From contig SCUI01000004.1 in the NCBI GenBank assembly GCA_004297225.1, positions 102,724 through 166,723 of the forward strand: a stretch of 64,000 nt of DNA, given 5' to 3'. Shown piece by piece: positions 20,619 to 30,683 of this stretch. The first letter of the stretch is position 1. Each line of letters starts with the position of its first letter. Below the pieces are notes generated by a model, which made no database searches, was not told where the DNA came from, and saw only the letters and a list, made by a program, of their open reading frames with translations. This DNA comes from Lysobacteraceae bacterium. GTDB taxonomy: Bacteria; Pseudomonadota; Gammaproteobacteria; Xanthomonadales; Xanthomonadaceae. The position numbers and the translations under genes were made by a program.

Positions 20619-21371
20619 ATGGATGCCTGGACGGGAAAACCCATGAACCAACGCTGGCCACGCTCCATTTTTTCCCGAGGCATCTTCCTGCTTGCCCTGG
20701 TCGCGATGCTGGGCGCCTGTGGCGGATCGTCCGCCACGCGCTCGAACCCGAACCTGGCGCAAGGGGTAGCACTCCCTGCGCCGGACACCACCACCGCGTC
20801 GGGTGCGTATGAAGGCGGCACGGATTATCGGATCGGTGCGCAGGACTTGCTGGAGATCAGCGTCTTCGGCATCGACGACCTCTCGCGCACGGTGCGCGTC
20901 AACTCGAACGGGCAGATTTCGTTGCCGTTGATCGGGGGGGTGTTTGCGGGTGGCAAGACGATCCCCGAGCTCGAGTCACTGATCGGCGAGAAGCTCAAGA
21001 ACGGGTATCTCCAGGATCCCCAGGTCACCGTGTTCGTGAAGGAGTTCACCAGCCAGCGTGTGACCCTGGAAGGTGCCCTCAGGAAGCCTGGTATTTATCC
21101 GCTCACTGGCAAGACCACGCTCTTGCAGGCGATCGCCATGGGGGAAGGCCTGGATGAGCTGGCCGATTTGAGCGGCGTCGTCGTCTTCCGGGAGATCGAC
21201 GGCAAGCGCATGGGCGCGGTCTACGACCTGGCCCAAGTCCGCGCGGGCCTGATGCCGGATCCGCAGATCTACGGTGACGACATCATCGTGGTCGAGCAGT
21301 CCGGCAGCAAATCCGCATTCCGACGCTTCATACAGTCGGTTCCGGCCATCGGCTTGTTTACGCTGTTCTGA
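20619..21371 (+). CDS. polysaccharide export protein (Wza-like)
   Basis: YRIGAQDLLEISVFGIDDLSRTVRVNSNGQISLPLIG, lipoprotein signal ACGG. Confidence 0.92.
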   Translation: MDAWTGKPMNQRWPRSIFSRGIFLLALVAMLGACGGSSATRSNPNLAQGVALPAPDTTTASGAYEGGTDYRIGAQDLLEISVFGIDDLSRTVRVNSNGQISLPLIGGVFAGGKTIPELESLIGEKLKNGYLQDPQVTVFVKEFTSQRVTLEGALRKPGIYPLTGKTTLLQAIAMGEGLDELADLSGVVVFREIDGKRMGAVYDLAQVRAGLMPDPQIYGDDIIVVEQSGSKSAFRRFIQSVPAIGLFTLF

Positions 21372-21385
21372 CGGATCCGAACAAG

Positions 21386-23665
21386 ATGCCCCAAGACCAC
21401 TTGCCCATCGGCGCATCCAGCGAAGAACCGCGCCTTCCGATCCATCGCAGCCCGGAGCAGGGTACGCTGGCGCTGCGTCCTGCGGGCATGGCCCTCGACT
21501 TGTTCGAGGAGCCCAAGCGGAACGAAGATGAGATCGACCTTCTTGCTTATTGGCAAATCCTGCTCAAGCGTCGCTGGTTGGTGCTGGGTATCCTCGCCAG
21601 CATTCTCGCACTCACATTGCTGGTCACGCTTCTGACACCCCCGCTCTATCGCGCGACCTCAACGCTGCAGATCGATCGCGAGACGATGAAGATCGTGCAG
21701 GTCGAAGGCATGGAGACCGAAGGCACCGCCAACAGCGGTGATTTCTACCAGACCCAGTACGAGTTGCTGCAGAGTCGGGCACTGGCCGAGCGCGTGGTCG
21801 ATACCCTGAACCTGGCGAGCGCGGCAACCCTGGACAGCTTCGCCCGTCATTCCTGGTTCGACCGCATGCGCGAGGCTCTGCGCCCGAAGACGCAGGCACA
21901 AACGCAGAAGAACGCCAACTCAGTAGAGGCGCAGCACGCCCTGCGCCAGGCCGTAGGAGTGGTGCAGGAGGGCCTAAGCATCGAGCCCGTGCGCAACTCG
22001 CGACTGGTCAAGGTGCATTTCGATAGTGGCAACCCGCAGTTTTCCGCCCAGGTTGTAAATGCGCTGTCGGAAGGCTTCATAGCCCAGCAACTGGAACGCC
22101 GTTTCGACGCATCCTCGTACGCCAAGACCTACCTCGAGGACAGGCTGCGTCAGCTCAAGGCCAAGCTCGCCGATTCCGAGCGCCAGCTGGTGGCTTTTGC
22201 GCAGAAGGAAAACATCGTCAATACCGGCGAGGGTCAATCGCTGGTGTCGCAGAATCTCACTGAGTTGAACGCGGCGCTGGCGGCGGCCCAGGCGGCACGC
22301 ATCCGCGCCCAGGCCCGCTGGAACGAAGCATCGTCGGGCGGCGCCCTCCCGGCAGACATGATGTCGGACTCGATCATCCGCACGCTGCAGCAGCAACGCG
22401 CTGAATTGCAGGGGCAGTACCAGCAGAAGCTGCAGGTGTTCAAGCCCGACTACCCTGAAATGAAACAACTCGAGGGCCAGATCGCATCGCTGGACCAGGA
22501 GATCCGCAAGGAAATGGGCAGCATCCGCGCCTCGGTGAAGGCCGAGTACGACGCCGCCATGGCCCAGGAAGGCCTGCTGAACGGCAAGATCGCCGCGTTG
22601 CGCGATGCGACGCTCGACGTGGACAACCGCAGTATCCAGTACAACATCCTCAAGCGCGAGGTGGACACCAACCGCCAGCTCTACGACGCCATGCTGCAGC
22701 GCTACAAGGAAATCGGTGTCGCCGGCGGTGTCAGCACCAACAACGTTTCGATCGTCGATCGCGCACTGCCGCCCTCATCGCGCTACAAGCCCAACCTGCC
22801 GTTCAACTTGGCCATCGGGCTGCTACTGGGGGCGATATTGGGCGTGCTCACCGCATTCGTCCTGGAATTCATCGACCAGACGCTGAAGACACCGCAGGAC
22901 GTGGAGCAGAAACTGCGGCTGTCGGTGCTGGGCATCATTCCTCGGCTGAAAAGGCAGGAGGTGCCGGCGCAAGCGCTGCGCGACCTGCGTTCCGCATTTT
23001 CGGAGGCTTACCGTTCGGTGCGGACGGCATTGCAGTTCTCCACCGACAGTGGCGTACCGAAAGTTCTGCTGGTGACCAGTGCAAGTCCGGCGGAGGGCAA
23101 GTCCACCACCGCATGGTCATTGGCTCGCAACTTTGCGCAACTTGGCAAGAGCGTGCTGTTGATCGATGGCGACTTGCGCAATCCCTCGTTGCACAAGGTT
23201 TCTGAAGTGCGTTGTGAGACTGGCCTGAGCAACCTGCTGTCCGGTGCCGCCAACATCAACGAAGCGGTGCAGGATACAGACGACCCGAGGCTCAAGGTGG
23301 TGCTGGCCGGCCCATTGCCGCCGAACCCGGCGGAACTGCTCGCCGGCAGCAAGCTCATCTCGCTGCTCACGGTGGCGGCGGAGAGCTACGACCAGGTGAT
23401 CATCGACGGTCCGCCGGTGATCGGCATCGCCGACGCACCGATCCTGGCGAACGTTGCAGCGGGCACGTTGATGGTGGTGGAAGCCGGCAAGACCCGGATC
23501 CAGTCGGCCCAGATCGCGGTCAAGCGCCTGCTAGCCGCGCGCGCCCGCATCATCGGCGTCGTCCTCAGCAAGTACGCCGCGGACGCGCACGGCTATGGTT
23601 ACGGCTACGGCGACTATGGCACCTATGCCTATGGATCAACACCGCAGCTCACCAAGCAGCGATGA
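21386..23665 (+). CDS. polysaccharide biosynthesis tyrosine autokinase (Wzc-like)
   Basis: Wzz domain, TSASPAEGKSTTAWSLARNFAQLGKSVLLIDGDLRNPSLH kinase P-loop, Tyr-rich C-term YGYGYGDYGTYAYG. Confidence 0.93.
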   Translation: MPQDHLPIGASSEEPRLPIHRSPEQGTLALRPAGMALDLFEEPKRNEDEIDLLAYWQILLKRRWLVLGILASILALTLLVTLLTPPLYRATSTLQIDRETMKIVQVEGMETEGTANSGDFYQTQYELLQSRALAERVVDTLNLASAATLDSFARHSWFDRMREALRPKTQAQTQKNANSVEAQHALRQAVGVVQEGLSIEPVRNSRLVKVHFDSGNPQFSAQVVNALSEGFIAQQLERRFDASSYAKTYLEDRLRQLKAKLADSERQLVAFAQKENIVNTGEGQSLVSQNLTELNAALAAAQAARIRAQARWNEASSGGALPADMMSDSIIRTLQQQRAELQGQYQQKLQVFKPDYPEMKQLEGQIASLDQEIRKEMGSIRASVKAEYDAAMAQEGLLNGKIAALRDATLDVDNRSIQYNILKREVDTNRQLYDAMLQRYKEIGVAGGVSTNNVSIVDRALPPSSRYKPNLPFNLAIGLLLGAILGVLTAFVLEFIDQTLKTPQDVEQKLRLSVLGIIPRLKRQEVPAQALRDLRSAFSEAYRSVRTALQFSTDSGVPKVLLVTSASPAEGKSTTAWSLARNFAQLGKSVLLIDGDLRNPSLHKVSEVRCETGLSNLLSGAANINEAVQDTDDPRLKVVLAGPLPPNPAELLAGSKLISLLTVAAESYDQVIIDGPPVIGIADAPILANVAAGTLMVVEAGKTRIQSAQIAVKRLLAARARIIGVVLSKYAADAHGYGYGYGDYGTYAYGSTPQLTKQR

Positions 23666-23691
23666 TGGGGGCGGTTGGGTAGGGGGCCCGC

Positions 23692-25014
23692 ATGCACTCA
23701 GCCGCAGCACAAATCCTTGAAACCGCGCTTGCGCTGCAACGAGCTCCGGGCGAGCGTTTTCGCCTGCGCGAGCGACCGCTGCCCGACGGCCTGATCCATA
23801 TGCTCGAAGTGGCCTCGGGCTCCCCGCAGGCGTTGGAGGCGGCGGCAACGAAGTTCGGAGCAACCGAGTCCGACCTGCTGGAAGCGGCCCGCTTCTATCT
23901 CGAACAGGTGCTGTTCGCGGCCCCGCATGCGACGGCGTACCGCATCCTCGGTGTGGCACCAGAGGCCTCGATCGACCTGATCCGCAGCCATCACCGCTGG
24001 CTGCAGCGCTGGCTGCATCCCGATCGCGCGCTGGCCGGTGACGCTTCGGTCTATGCCACCCGGGTCAACCAGGCCTGGTCGATCTTGCGTACGCCCGAGT
24101 CTCGGCACCGATACGATGTGCAATTGGCCGAGGCCCGGATGGCAGGCGCCGCGGCGCCGCTGCCGCTGGCCACCGTGCGCCACTGGGAGCACGCGGATCT
24201 AGCACCCACGCCTGGCCGCCAGAGCCGCTGGCTGGTCGGAGCAGCGCTCGTGGCCTGCGCCGTGCTCGCGGTGCTGGTCGTCCGCCACGAGCAAGGACCG
24301 GAACCCTGGTCGCCGGGCGATGGCGAGGTCATCGCCGCGGTGGACGAAGCTCCCACCGACCAGCCCGCGATCGACGATCGCGACCTCGGCATCCTCACCG
24401 AAGCCCTGGCCATTGCAACCACCCCGTCTCCCGTAGAGCCGACCCATGGTCGGCTCCCGGCACCAGCCCCTGTGCTGGTCCCTGCGCCAGCAGCGGCCCC
24501 CCTCCCTGACCTCCTCCCTGTGGGAGCGGCGCAAGCCGCGACTCTTTCCCCCCAAGCTCCCCCAGTCGCCGCTCCCGCCTCGAGACCCTTGCCCCAACCC
24601 CAGGCAGTCGCGGTTCCAGTTGCTGTTCAAGTTGCGGCTTCTGCCGCTCCCACAAGAGAGGTTGTTACCCAACCTGAGCCTCCCACGGTCATCCTCGACC
24701 GCATGAAAAAGGCCGAGGCGCGCGTCGCACAGGTCACCGCTTATCTCGCTGCGCAGCCTGGCGCTGCGCCGCTCTGGAATGACCTGAAGGCGGCCCAGGA
24801 CGCCGAGCGCATCCGCAATCGCATCGCGGCCAGCCAGGGTACAGCGCTCGAACTCGCCACGCCGAACTGGCAACTGCAACGCGACAACGCCACATTGAGC
24901 GTGGACTACCGTTGCAATCAATGCCGCGTGCGGCAGGGCCGCCTCGACGTGCAACTGGTTTGGCGCGAAGACCTGTGGCTGGTGCGCGGCATCGGCCTGG
25001 CGCCCTCCACATGA
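23692..25014 (+). CDS. membrane-anchored J-domain protein of the polysaccharide locus
   Basis: IRSHHRWLQRWLHPDRALAGDASVYATRVNQAWSILRTPESRHRYD J-domain with HPD; one TM; Pro/Ala-rich linker. Confidence 0.8.
   Translation: MHSAAAQILETALALQRAPGERFRLRERPLPDGLIHMLEVASGSPQALEAAATKFGATESDLLEAARFYLEQVLFAAPHATAYRILGVAPEASIDLIRSHHRWLQRWLHPDRALAGDASVYATRVNQAWSILRTPESRHRYDVQLAEARMAGAAAPLPLATVRHWEHADLAPTPGRQSRWLVGAALVACAVLAVLVVRHEQGPEPWSPGDGEVIAAVDEAPTDQPAIDDRDLGILTEALAIATTPSPVEPTHGRLPAPAPVLVPAPAAAPLPDLLPVGAAQAATLSPQAPPVAAPASRPLPQPQAVAVPVAVQVAASAAPTREVVTQPEPPTVILDRMKKAEARVAQVTAYLAAQPGAAPLWNDLKAAQDAERIRNRIAASQGTALELATPNWQLQRDNATLSVDYRCNQCRVRQGRLDVQLVWREDLWLVRGIGLAPST
24433..24456 (+). repeat. REP-like family B inside J-domain gene
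   Basis: GTAGAGCCGACCCATGGTCGGCTC. Confidence 0.88.
24520..24541 (+). repeat. REP family A inside J-domain gene
   Basis: GTGGGAGCGGCGCAAGCCGCGA. Confidence 0.9.
24631..24653 (-). repeat. REP family A inside J-domain gene
   Basis: GTTGCGGCTTCTGCCGCTCCCAC. Confidence 0.85.
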
Positions 25015-26219
25015 GGGCGTTGCGTCTGCCCATCGCGATCGTCGGAGTCGCCGTACTGGGCTGGGTCGGATGGAGCATCATCCAGGCCACTCGCGCGGAT
25101 GAACTCGCCGGCACCGATCCGGCGGCCGCGCTGCGGATCGATCCCGATCACCCGAAGGCATTGCTGCGGCTCGGCCGCCTGCAGCTCGACGCCAAGGATT
25201 TCGACGCTGCCACGGCGACGGCGCGCCACCTGCTCAGTGTCGAACCCGGCCAAGGCGACGGGTTTGCCATCCTCGCGCTGGCCGCGGTGGGACGGGGCGA
25301 CCGGGACGCCAAGCAGTTGCTCGAGATTGCGGTGCAGCGGGCGCCGCGCAATCCAGGCGTGCGAACCCAGGCCATGGTTGCGGCGTTGCGGGCAAGCGAC
25401 CTCGATGCTGGCATGAGGCAACTCGATGCACTGCTCCGGCTGTCTCCGGGCCGCGGTCAGATCCTGTTCCCTGCCATGGCGCAGCAGGCGGTTGATCCGG
25501 CGTTCGCCGAAGTGCTGGTCGGCGCGCTTGTCGAGGATCCCCCTTGGCGAGGCGGGTTCCTGGCCAGCCTCACAAGCCAGGACACGCCGCCCGGAGCGAT
25601 GGATCGCGTCTACGCCGGCCTGCAGCGACACCACACCCTGGCCGAGTCCGAACTTCGCCTGTGGCTGGAGCGCATGCTGCGCAACGGCCGCTGGGGCGAG
25701 GCTTATGCGCACTGGGTCGGGACGCTGGCGCCGAAGCCAACAGAATTGCCATCGGTCTACAACGGCGGCTTCGAACGGCCTCCCAGCAACATGGGGTTCG
25801 ACTGGCACGAGTTGCGCAACACGGGCGTCTTCACCAGCATCGGCGCGGCCACTGGTGCCGAGGGTGGCCAAGCGGCGCATTTCCACTTCATCGGCCGCCC
25901 TACGCCGGGCGGTGGCTTGCAGCAACCCATCTTGCTGGCACCAGGCCGTTACCGACTGGAACTTCGCGCCAAGGCCGAATTCCTGCACAGCGAACAGGGG
26001 CTGCAGTGGATCGTACGTTGCGATGGTGGTGCAACCGTCGCCGAGCTGGGGCCGCTGGAGGGAAGCTTCGGCTGGCAGCGCCTGGCCACGGAATTCACCG
26101 TGCCGGCGACGGCCTGTCCCGGCCAATGGCTGGAGCTGCACAACCCGGCCGTCGCCGGATCGGCCCAGGTGGTGAGCGGCGACCTGTGGATCGACGACGT
26201 CGCCATTCATCCGCTGTAG
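25011..26219 (+). CDS. TPR-type protein with C-terminal carbohydrate-binding-like domain
   Basis: N-term TM, TPR-like repeats, VYNGGFERPPSNMGFDWHE..GVF jelly-roll-like region; ATGA overlap with upstream gene. Confidence 0.65.
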   Translation: MRALRLPIAIVGVAVLGWVGWSIIQATRADELAGTDPAAALRIDPDHPKALLRLGRLQLDAKDFDAATATARHLLSVEPGQGDGFAILALAAVGRGDRDAKQLLEIAVQRAPRNPGVRTQAMVAALRASDLDAGMRQLDALLRLSPGRGQILFPAMAQQAVDPAFAEVLVGALVEDPPWRGGFLASLTSQDTPPGAMDRVYAGLQRHHTLAESELRLWLERMLRNGRWGEAYAHWVGTLAPKPTELPSVYNGGFERPPSNMGFDWHELRNTGVFTSIGAATGAEGGQAAHFHFIGRPTPGGGLQQPILLAPGRYRLELRAKAEFLHSEQGLQWIVRCDGGATVAELGPLEGSFGWQRLATEFTVPATACPGQWLELHNPAVAGSAQVVSGDLWIDDVAIHPL

Positions 26220-26312
26220 GAGCGCACCGGAGCGCGGCCGCGCCTGACCGCCTCAAATGAGTCCCTGCGTTTTCTCCAGATCGGCCCAAACCCTGGGCCG
26301 CGGGAGACCACA

Positions 26313-26750
26313 ATGTCCCTTCCCAGGCCCCTGTCGCTGACGTTCGCTGCCATCACCCTGGTTGCGCCTCCCGCCAATGCCCAGGACCTCACCGCCATCC
26401 TGCGGATCAACGGCGAGGTGATGGTCAGTACCGGCGGCGAATTCCACGATGCCCTCGACGGGCAGCCCATCCTTCCGGGCGAACGAATCATGGTCGGCGA
26501 GGGCGCCTCGGCCACAGTGCGGTTCTCGCGGGACTGCAAGCGCAGCTACAACCAGGCTGGCGTCTACACCGTCACCCCCGGCCTCTGCGACCAGGATGAA
26601 CGCCAGCGCCGTCCCGACCAAGCCCCGGAGGAGGCCGGCGAGTTGGCTGGTGGCAGCAGCCCCCTGGTGAATGTCGGCATCATCGTCGGAACAGTCATCG
26701 GCGTCCCGTTGGTGGCCAATCGGATCGACGACCAACCGACGAGCCGCTGA
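26313..26750 (+). CDS. small secreted FecR-like-domain protein, paralog 3
   Basis: NGEVMVSTGGEFHDALDGQPILPGERIMVGEGASATVRF..AGVYTVTP; C-term TM and NRIDDQPTSR. Confidence 0.72.
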   Translation: MSLPRPLSLTFAAITLVAPPANAQDLTAILRINGEVMVSTGGEFHDALDGQPILPGERIMVGEGASATVRFSRDCKRSYNQAGVYTVTPGLCDQDERQRRPDQAPEEAGELAGGSSPLVNVGIIVGTVIGVPLVANRIDDQPTSR

Positions 26751-26808
26751 AAACGCGACAAATGCGCGTCGCTGTTGCAGAATCCAAGGGCACCTCAAGG
26801 AGCGGCCC

Positions 26809-28173
26809 ATGCTCTCCGCCATCACGCGCGATCACACCTTCAGGCGGGAAGAAGGTCAAGGCTCGCGCCTGTGGCATGGGCTGCTGTACGCCTTCCTGGT
26901 CTTCGTCTTCGTCACCGGCGGCAGTTCGCAGGAGCGTGGCTGGACGGATGCGATCTCGGAACTCCTGTCCTTGCCGATCCTCGCAGTCGCCTTCTGGCGC
27001 CTGGAGAGTTGCACGCCTTCGCGAGTCCGGCGCCTGGGGCTTTGCGCCATGGCGGCGGTCGCATTGCTGCCCTGGCTGCAGTTGCTGCCGTTGTCACCAG
27101 CGCTCTGGCAGGTTCCAGGTGCCCGCGAGGCGCTGCACGCGGACCTGGTGAAGGCCGGCGTGGCAACGCATGCAAGTACCTGGTCGCTGACGCCTGCGGC
27201 TACCTTTCGGGGGGCGCTCGCGCTCCTGCCCGCAACGGCCTTGTTCGCCGCAGTCCTCGGAGTGGATACCCGGACACAACGGCGGTTGCTGGTCTTGTGC
27301 GTCGCGCTGCCGATTGCCAGCCTGCTGCTCGGCTTCCTGCAAATGGGCGCCGCCCAGGACAGCCTGCTCAACCCATATCCACAATGGGCGCCGGCGATGA
27401 ACGGCACGTTCGCCAATCCCAACCACCAAGGCACGGCGATGCTCGTCGGCCTCGGGATTTGCCTCGCGTTCTCCGTGGGCGCCTTCCGCAGCCACGACGA
27501 AGCCACGGGACGGAAGCGCAATCCGTGGCCGGCGATCATCGCCGGCGGCACCCTGCTGCTCGGCCTTCCTCTCACCAATTCCAGGGCCGCGGTGGTGATC
27601 GGGGTACTGCTGCTGGTTGCCGCACCACTGGGCATGGCAGCCACGGCGTTGAGGCGGACTGGCGAGGCACGACGTGGTGTCATCGCACTGATGCTGGTTG
27701 CGACACTGGCCGCGCTCGGGCTTTCGGCCGCGACCGGCTGGATGAAGGTGGACGAGATCGAGGAATTTCGCTGGTTGATGCGCCAGGCCACATTTTCGCT
27801 CGGCTTCTCGCACCTGCCCTGGGGCAGCGGGATCGGCAGCTTCGTGCCGGTGTTCCAGCAAGCCTTGCCGGAAGGTTTGCTGATGACCACTTACATCAAT
27901 GCCGCGCACAACGATTATTCCCAGGTCTGGCTGGAGGCGGGCCTGGCGGGTTTGGTGGCCGTGGCGCTGGTGACGGCCGCGGTCTTCGCGGCCATTGCCG
28001 CACACGTCCGCGAACACCGTGGCGACCGGCGCCTGGTGTGGGCCGCGACGCTGGGACTGTTCGTGTTCCTTGCACATGCAGGCGCCGACTACGCGCTGCG
28101 CACGCCCGCCTTGCTTGCGGTCGCTGCCTTGCTGGCCGGCGTAGTGCTGGCCCAAGCGGCGCGCAGCCGCTGA
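26809..28173 (+). CDS. O-antigen ligase/polymerase family membrane protein
   Basis: Multi-TM; GTFANPNHQGTAMLVGLGICLAF and NAAHNDYSQVWLEAGLAG. Confidence 0.85.
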   Translation: MLSAITRDHTFRREEGQGSRLWHGLLYAFLVFVFVTGGSSQERGWTDAISELLSLPILAVAFWRLESCTPSRVRRLGLCAMAAVALLPWLQLLPLSPALWQVPGAREALHADLVKAGVATHASTWSLTPAATFRGALALLPATALFAAVLGVDTRTQRRLLVLCVALPIASLLLGFLQMGAAQDSLLNPYPQWAPAMNGTFANPNHQGTAMLVGLGICLAFSVGAFRSHDEATGRKRNPWPAIIAGGTLLLGLPLTNSRAAVVIGVLLLVAAPLGMAATALRRTGEARRGVIALMLVATLAALGLSAATGWMKVDEIEEFRWLMRQATFSLGFSHLPWGSGIGSFVPVFQQALPEGLLMTTYINAAHNDYSQVWLEAGLAGLVAVALVTAAVFAAIAAHVREHRGDRRLVWAATLGLFVFLAHAGADYALRTPALLAVAALLAGVVLAQAARSR

Positions 28174-28250
28174 GGGCAATCGGGCGTGCTTTGTCCTGAG
28201 CTCGCCGTGTTTTTCGTAAGTAGTTCCTGTTTCGGTTTCCGAAGGTATCC

Positions 28251-29549
28251 ATGAGCCAACCAGCACCGTTTCCCGAATTGCCATCCACCTGCATCGCCCT
28301 GGTGGGCCTGGGTTACGTGGGGTTGCCGCTTGCGGTGGAATTCGGCAAGCAGTACGACACGATCGGATTCGACATCAATGCCCGCAGGGTCGCCGAGCTG
28401 CAGGCGGGCAGGGACAGTACGCTGGAGGTCGAGGCGACCGAACTTGCGTCGGCGAAGCGCCTGCGGTTCGCTTCGACACTGGAAGCGATCGCGGACTGCC
28501 ATGTCTACATCGTAACCGTGCCGACCCCGATCGACAGCGCGAAGCGGCCGGATCTGCGCCCGCTGATCAAGGCCAGCGAATCGCTGGGCAAGGTGCTCAA
28601 GCGCGGTGACCTGGTCGTGTACGAATCCACGGTCTACCCAGGCTGTACCGAGGAAGTGTGCATCCCGATCCTGGAGCAGGTATCCGGCCTCAAGTTCAAC
28701 GAAGACTTCTTCGCGGGGTACAGCCCCGAGCGGATCAACCCTGGCGACAGGCAGCACCGGGTGACCAGCATCAGGAAGGTGACGTCGGGTTCCACGCCCG
28801 AGGCGGCCGACTTCGTGGACAACCTCTATCGCAGCATCATCACTGCAGGCACCCACAAGGCGAGCAGCATCAAGGTGGCCGAAGCCGCCAAGGTCATCGA
28901 GAACACACAGCGCGACCTCAACATTGCGCTGGTCAACGACCTGGCCATGTTGTTCAACAAGCTCGGCATCGACACGCTCGAGGTACTTGAGGCCGCCGGT
29001 ACCAAGTGGAATTTCCTGCCGTTCCGCCCGGGGCTGGTAGGCGGACACTGCATCAGCGTGGATCCGTACTACCTGACGCACAAGGCGCAGGAGGTAGGGC
29101 ACCACCCGGACGTGATCCTTGCCGGCCGGCGCACGAACGATGGAATGGGAGCCTACGTCGCCAATGAGGTGATCCGACTAATGGTGCGCAAAGGCATCAA
29201 TCCGGTCAATGCGCGCATCTTGGTGCTGGGGCTGGCTTTCAAGGAGAACTGCCCGGATTTGCGCAATACGCGAGTCGTTGACATCGTTGACGCGCTCGAG
29301 CGCTACAACGCTCGTGTGGATGTACACGATCCGTGGGTAAATGGCGACGAAGCCTACGAAGAATACGGCTTGCGGCCTGTCGAAGCACCTGAGCAGGGGA
29401 TTTACGATGCGATCGTCATGGCTGTGGGTCACGAAGAGTTCTGCGAACTCGGCGAGCGGGGCGTGCGCGCTTACGGCAAGCCGAACAGCAGTGTGGTGTT
29501 CGACGTCAAATATGTTTTGCCGCGCGAAGCGGTTGATGGTCGGTTGTAG
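28251..29549 (+). CDS. nucleotide sugar dehydrogenase (TviB/WbpO-like)
   Basis: ALVGLGYVGLPLAVEFGK, YSPERINPGD, GLVGGHCISVDPYYLTHKAQ. Confidence 0.93.
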   Translation: MSQPAPFPELPSTCIALVGLGYVGLPLAVEFGKQYDTIGFDINARRVAELQAGRDSTLEVEATELASAKRLRFASTLEAIADCHVYIVTVPTPIDSAKRPDLRPLIKASESLGKVLKRGDLVVYESTVYPGCTEEVCIPILEQVSGLKFNEDFFAGYSPERINPGDRQHRVTSIRKVTSGSTPEAADFVDNLYRSIITAGTHKASSIKVAEAAKVIENTQRDLNIALVNDLAMLFNKLGIDTLEVLEAAGTKWNFLPFRPGLVGGHCISVDPYYLTHKAQEVGHHPDVILAGRRTNDGMGAYVANEVIRLMVRKGINPVNARILVLGLAFKENCPDLRNTRVVDIVDALERYNARVDVHDPWVNGDEAYEEYGLRPVEAPEQGIYDAIVMAVGHEEFCELGERGVRAYGKPNSSVVFDVKYVLPREAVDGRL

Positions 29550-29711
29550 GGGTGGCATGAGGCGCGACGCATGTAGCAACACCACATTGGTCAAGTCGCT
29601 TGGGCCATGCTGGGTATCGAGCGTATTTTTTCTTTGGTATTGCATTGACGCCAATTATGGCGATGCGGATTCGCGTGGTCGGCGCGTTAGACGCGTTGTA
29701 CCTGGCGTCGC

Positions 29712-30683
29712 GTGAGCGCTTTTGGCACCGTTGCGGCGGGCAACATGAGGACTCCCGTTATGGCCAAGAAGGAAATCAGCGTGAGATTCGTTCGCACTAC
29801 GGTCAAGGAGATGCTGCCCGTCCCGGTGAGGCAGGTCCTGAAAGGCGTACTGAACTATGCTAAACGCATATTGCGCTGGCCGATAATCCTTTGGCAGGTT
29901 CGGGGTGTTTCGAGAACCGATCAGATTGCATTACTGATTTCGGCGATGGCTGCCCCTTATTGCTCGCTCCGAAACCTGTTGGCTTGGCAGGACCCCATTC
30001 TCCTGCGTAATGCGACAGTCGTTGTGCCAGGGGTCGGCCAGTTTTCCCTGCGAGCACACACCGATGATCTCTGGCACGTGTTGCCATGGCGCGAACGATC
30101 GATTGCCAACACCATTCGCTCAACGCTGCATCGAGGCGATGTGTTCATCGACGCAGGTGCGAACATTGGAATACATACCGTGTTGGCATCACGGGTAGTG
30201 GGGCCATCGGGGCGGGTGATTAGCATAGAAATGATGCCCGATACGGCGGATCGTCTCGAGGCTCATGTCCACATGAACGAGTTGCAGAATGTGGTTATCG
30301 TTCGCCACGCTTTGAGTGACAGATCGGGTCAGGTCGTTCGCGCAACCGTTCAGGAGGGAAAGCATGGCCAAGCCACCATCGTCCATGATTCCGGTCGATC
30401 CGGGAATTTGCGCGAGGTAGAGGTCGAAACGACCACCCTTGATTCCATTACTTCCGGAATCAAACATGTGCCGTTGATGAAGATCGACGTCGAAGGTGCC
30501 GAACTTATGGCTTTGCAGGGTGCACCGGTGTTATTGCGGAAGCTGCAATCGATTGTGTATGAAAGCTGGGGATGGAAGCGCGGAGATGCGGAACCGGTTG
30601 ATGAGTTGCTCAAGGCTGCTGGTTTCCTGCCGAGGCAGCTTGATGGAAACAATTGGATTGCAGTGAGATCGGAGCTGTCGTGA
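29712..30683 (+). CDS. FkbM family methyltransferase
   Basis: GDVFIDAGANIGIHTVLASRVVGPSGRVISIEMMPD; LMKIDVEGAELMALQGA; start uncertain. Confidence 0.85.
   Translation: MSAFGTVAAGNMRTPVMAKKEISVRFVRTTVKEMLPVPVRQVLKGVLNYAKRILRWPIILWQVRGVSRTDQIALLISAMAAPYCSLRNLLAWQDPILLRNATVVVPGVGQFSLRAHTDDLWHVLPWRERSIANTIRSTLHRGDVFIDAGANIGIHTVLASRVVGPSGRVISIEMMPDTADRLEAHVHMNELQNVVIVRHALSDRSGQVVRATVQEGKHGQATIVHDSGRSGNLREVEVETTTLDSITSGIKHVPLMKIDVEGAELMALQGAPVLLRKLQSIVYESWGWKRGDAEPVDELLKAAGFLPRQLDGNNWIAVRSELS

Noticed and set aside
26214-26240. GTAGGAGCGCACCGGAGCGCGG after the TPR gene
   Set aside because: Superficially REP-like head but the stem does not match family A; too weak to call.
26313-26750. PEP-CTERM/exosortase substrate interpretation of the small secreted paralogs
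   Set aside because: No PEP-type motif before the hydrophobic segment and the tail is acidic rather than basic; no exosortase in window.
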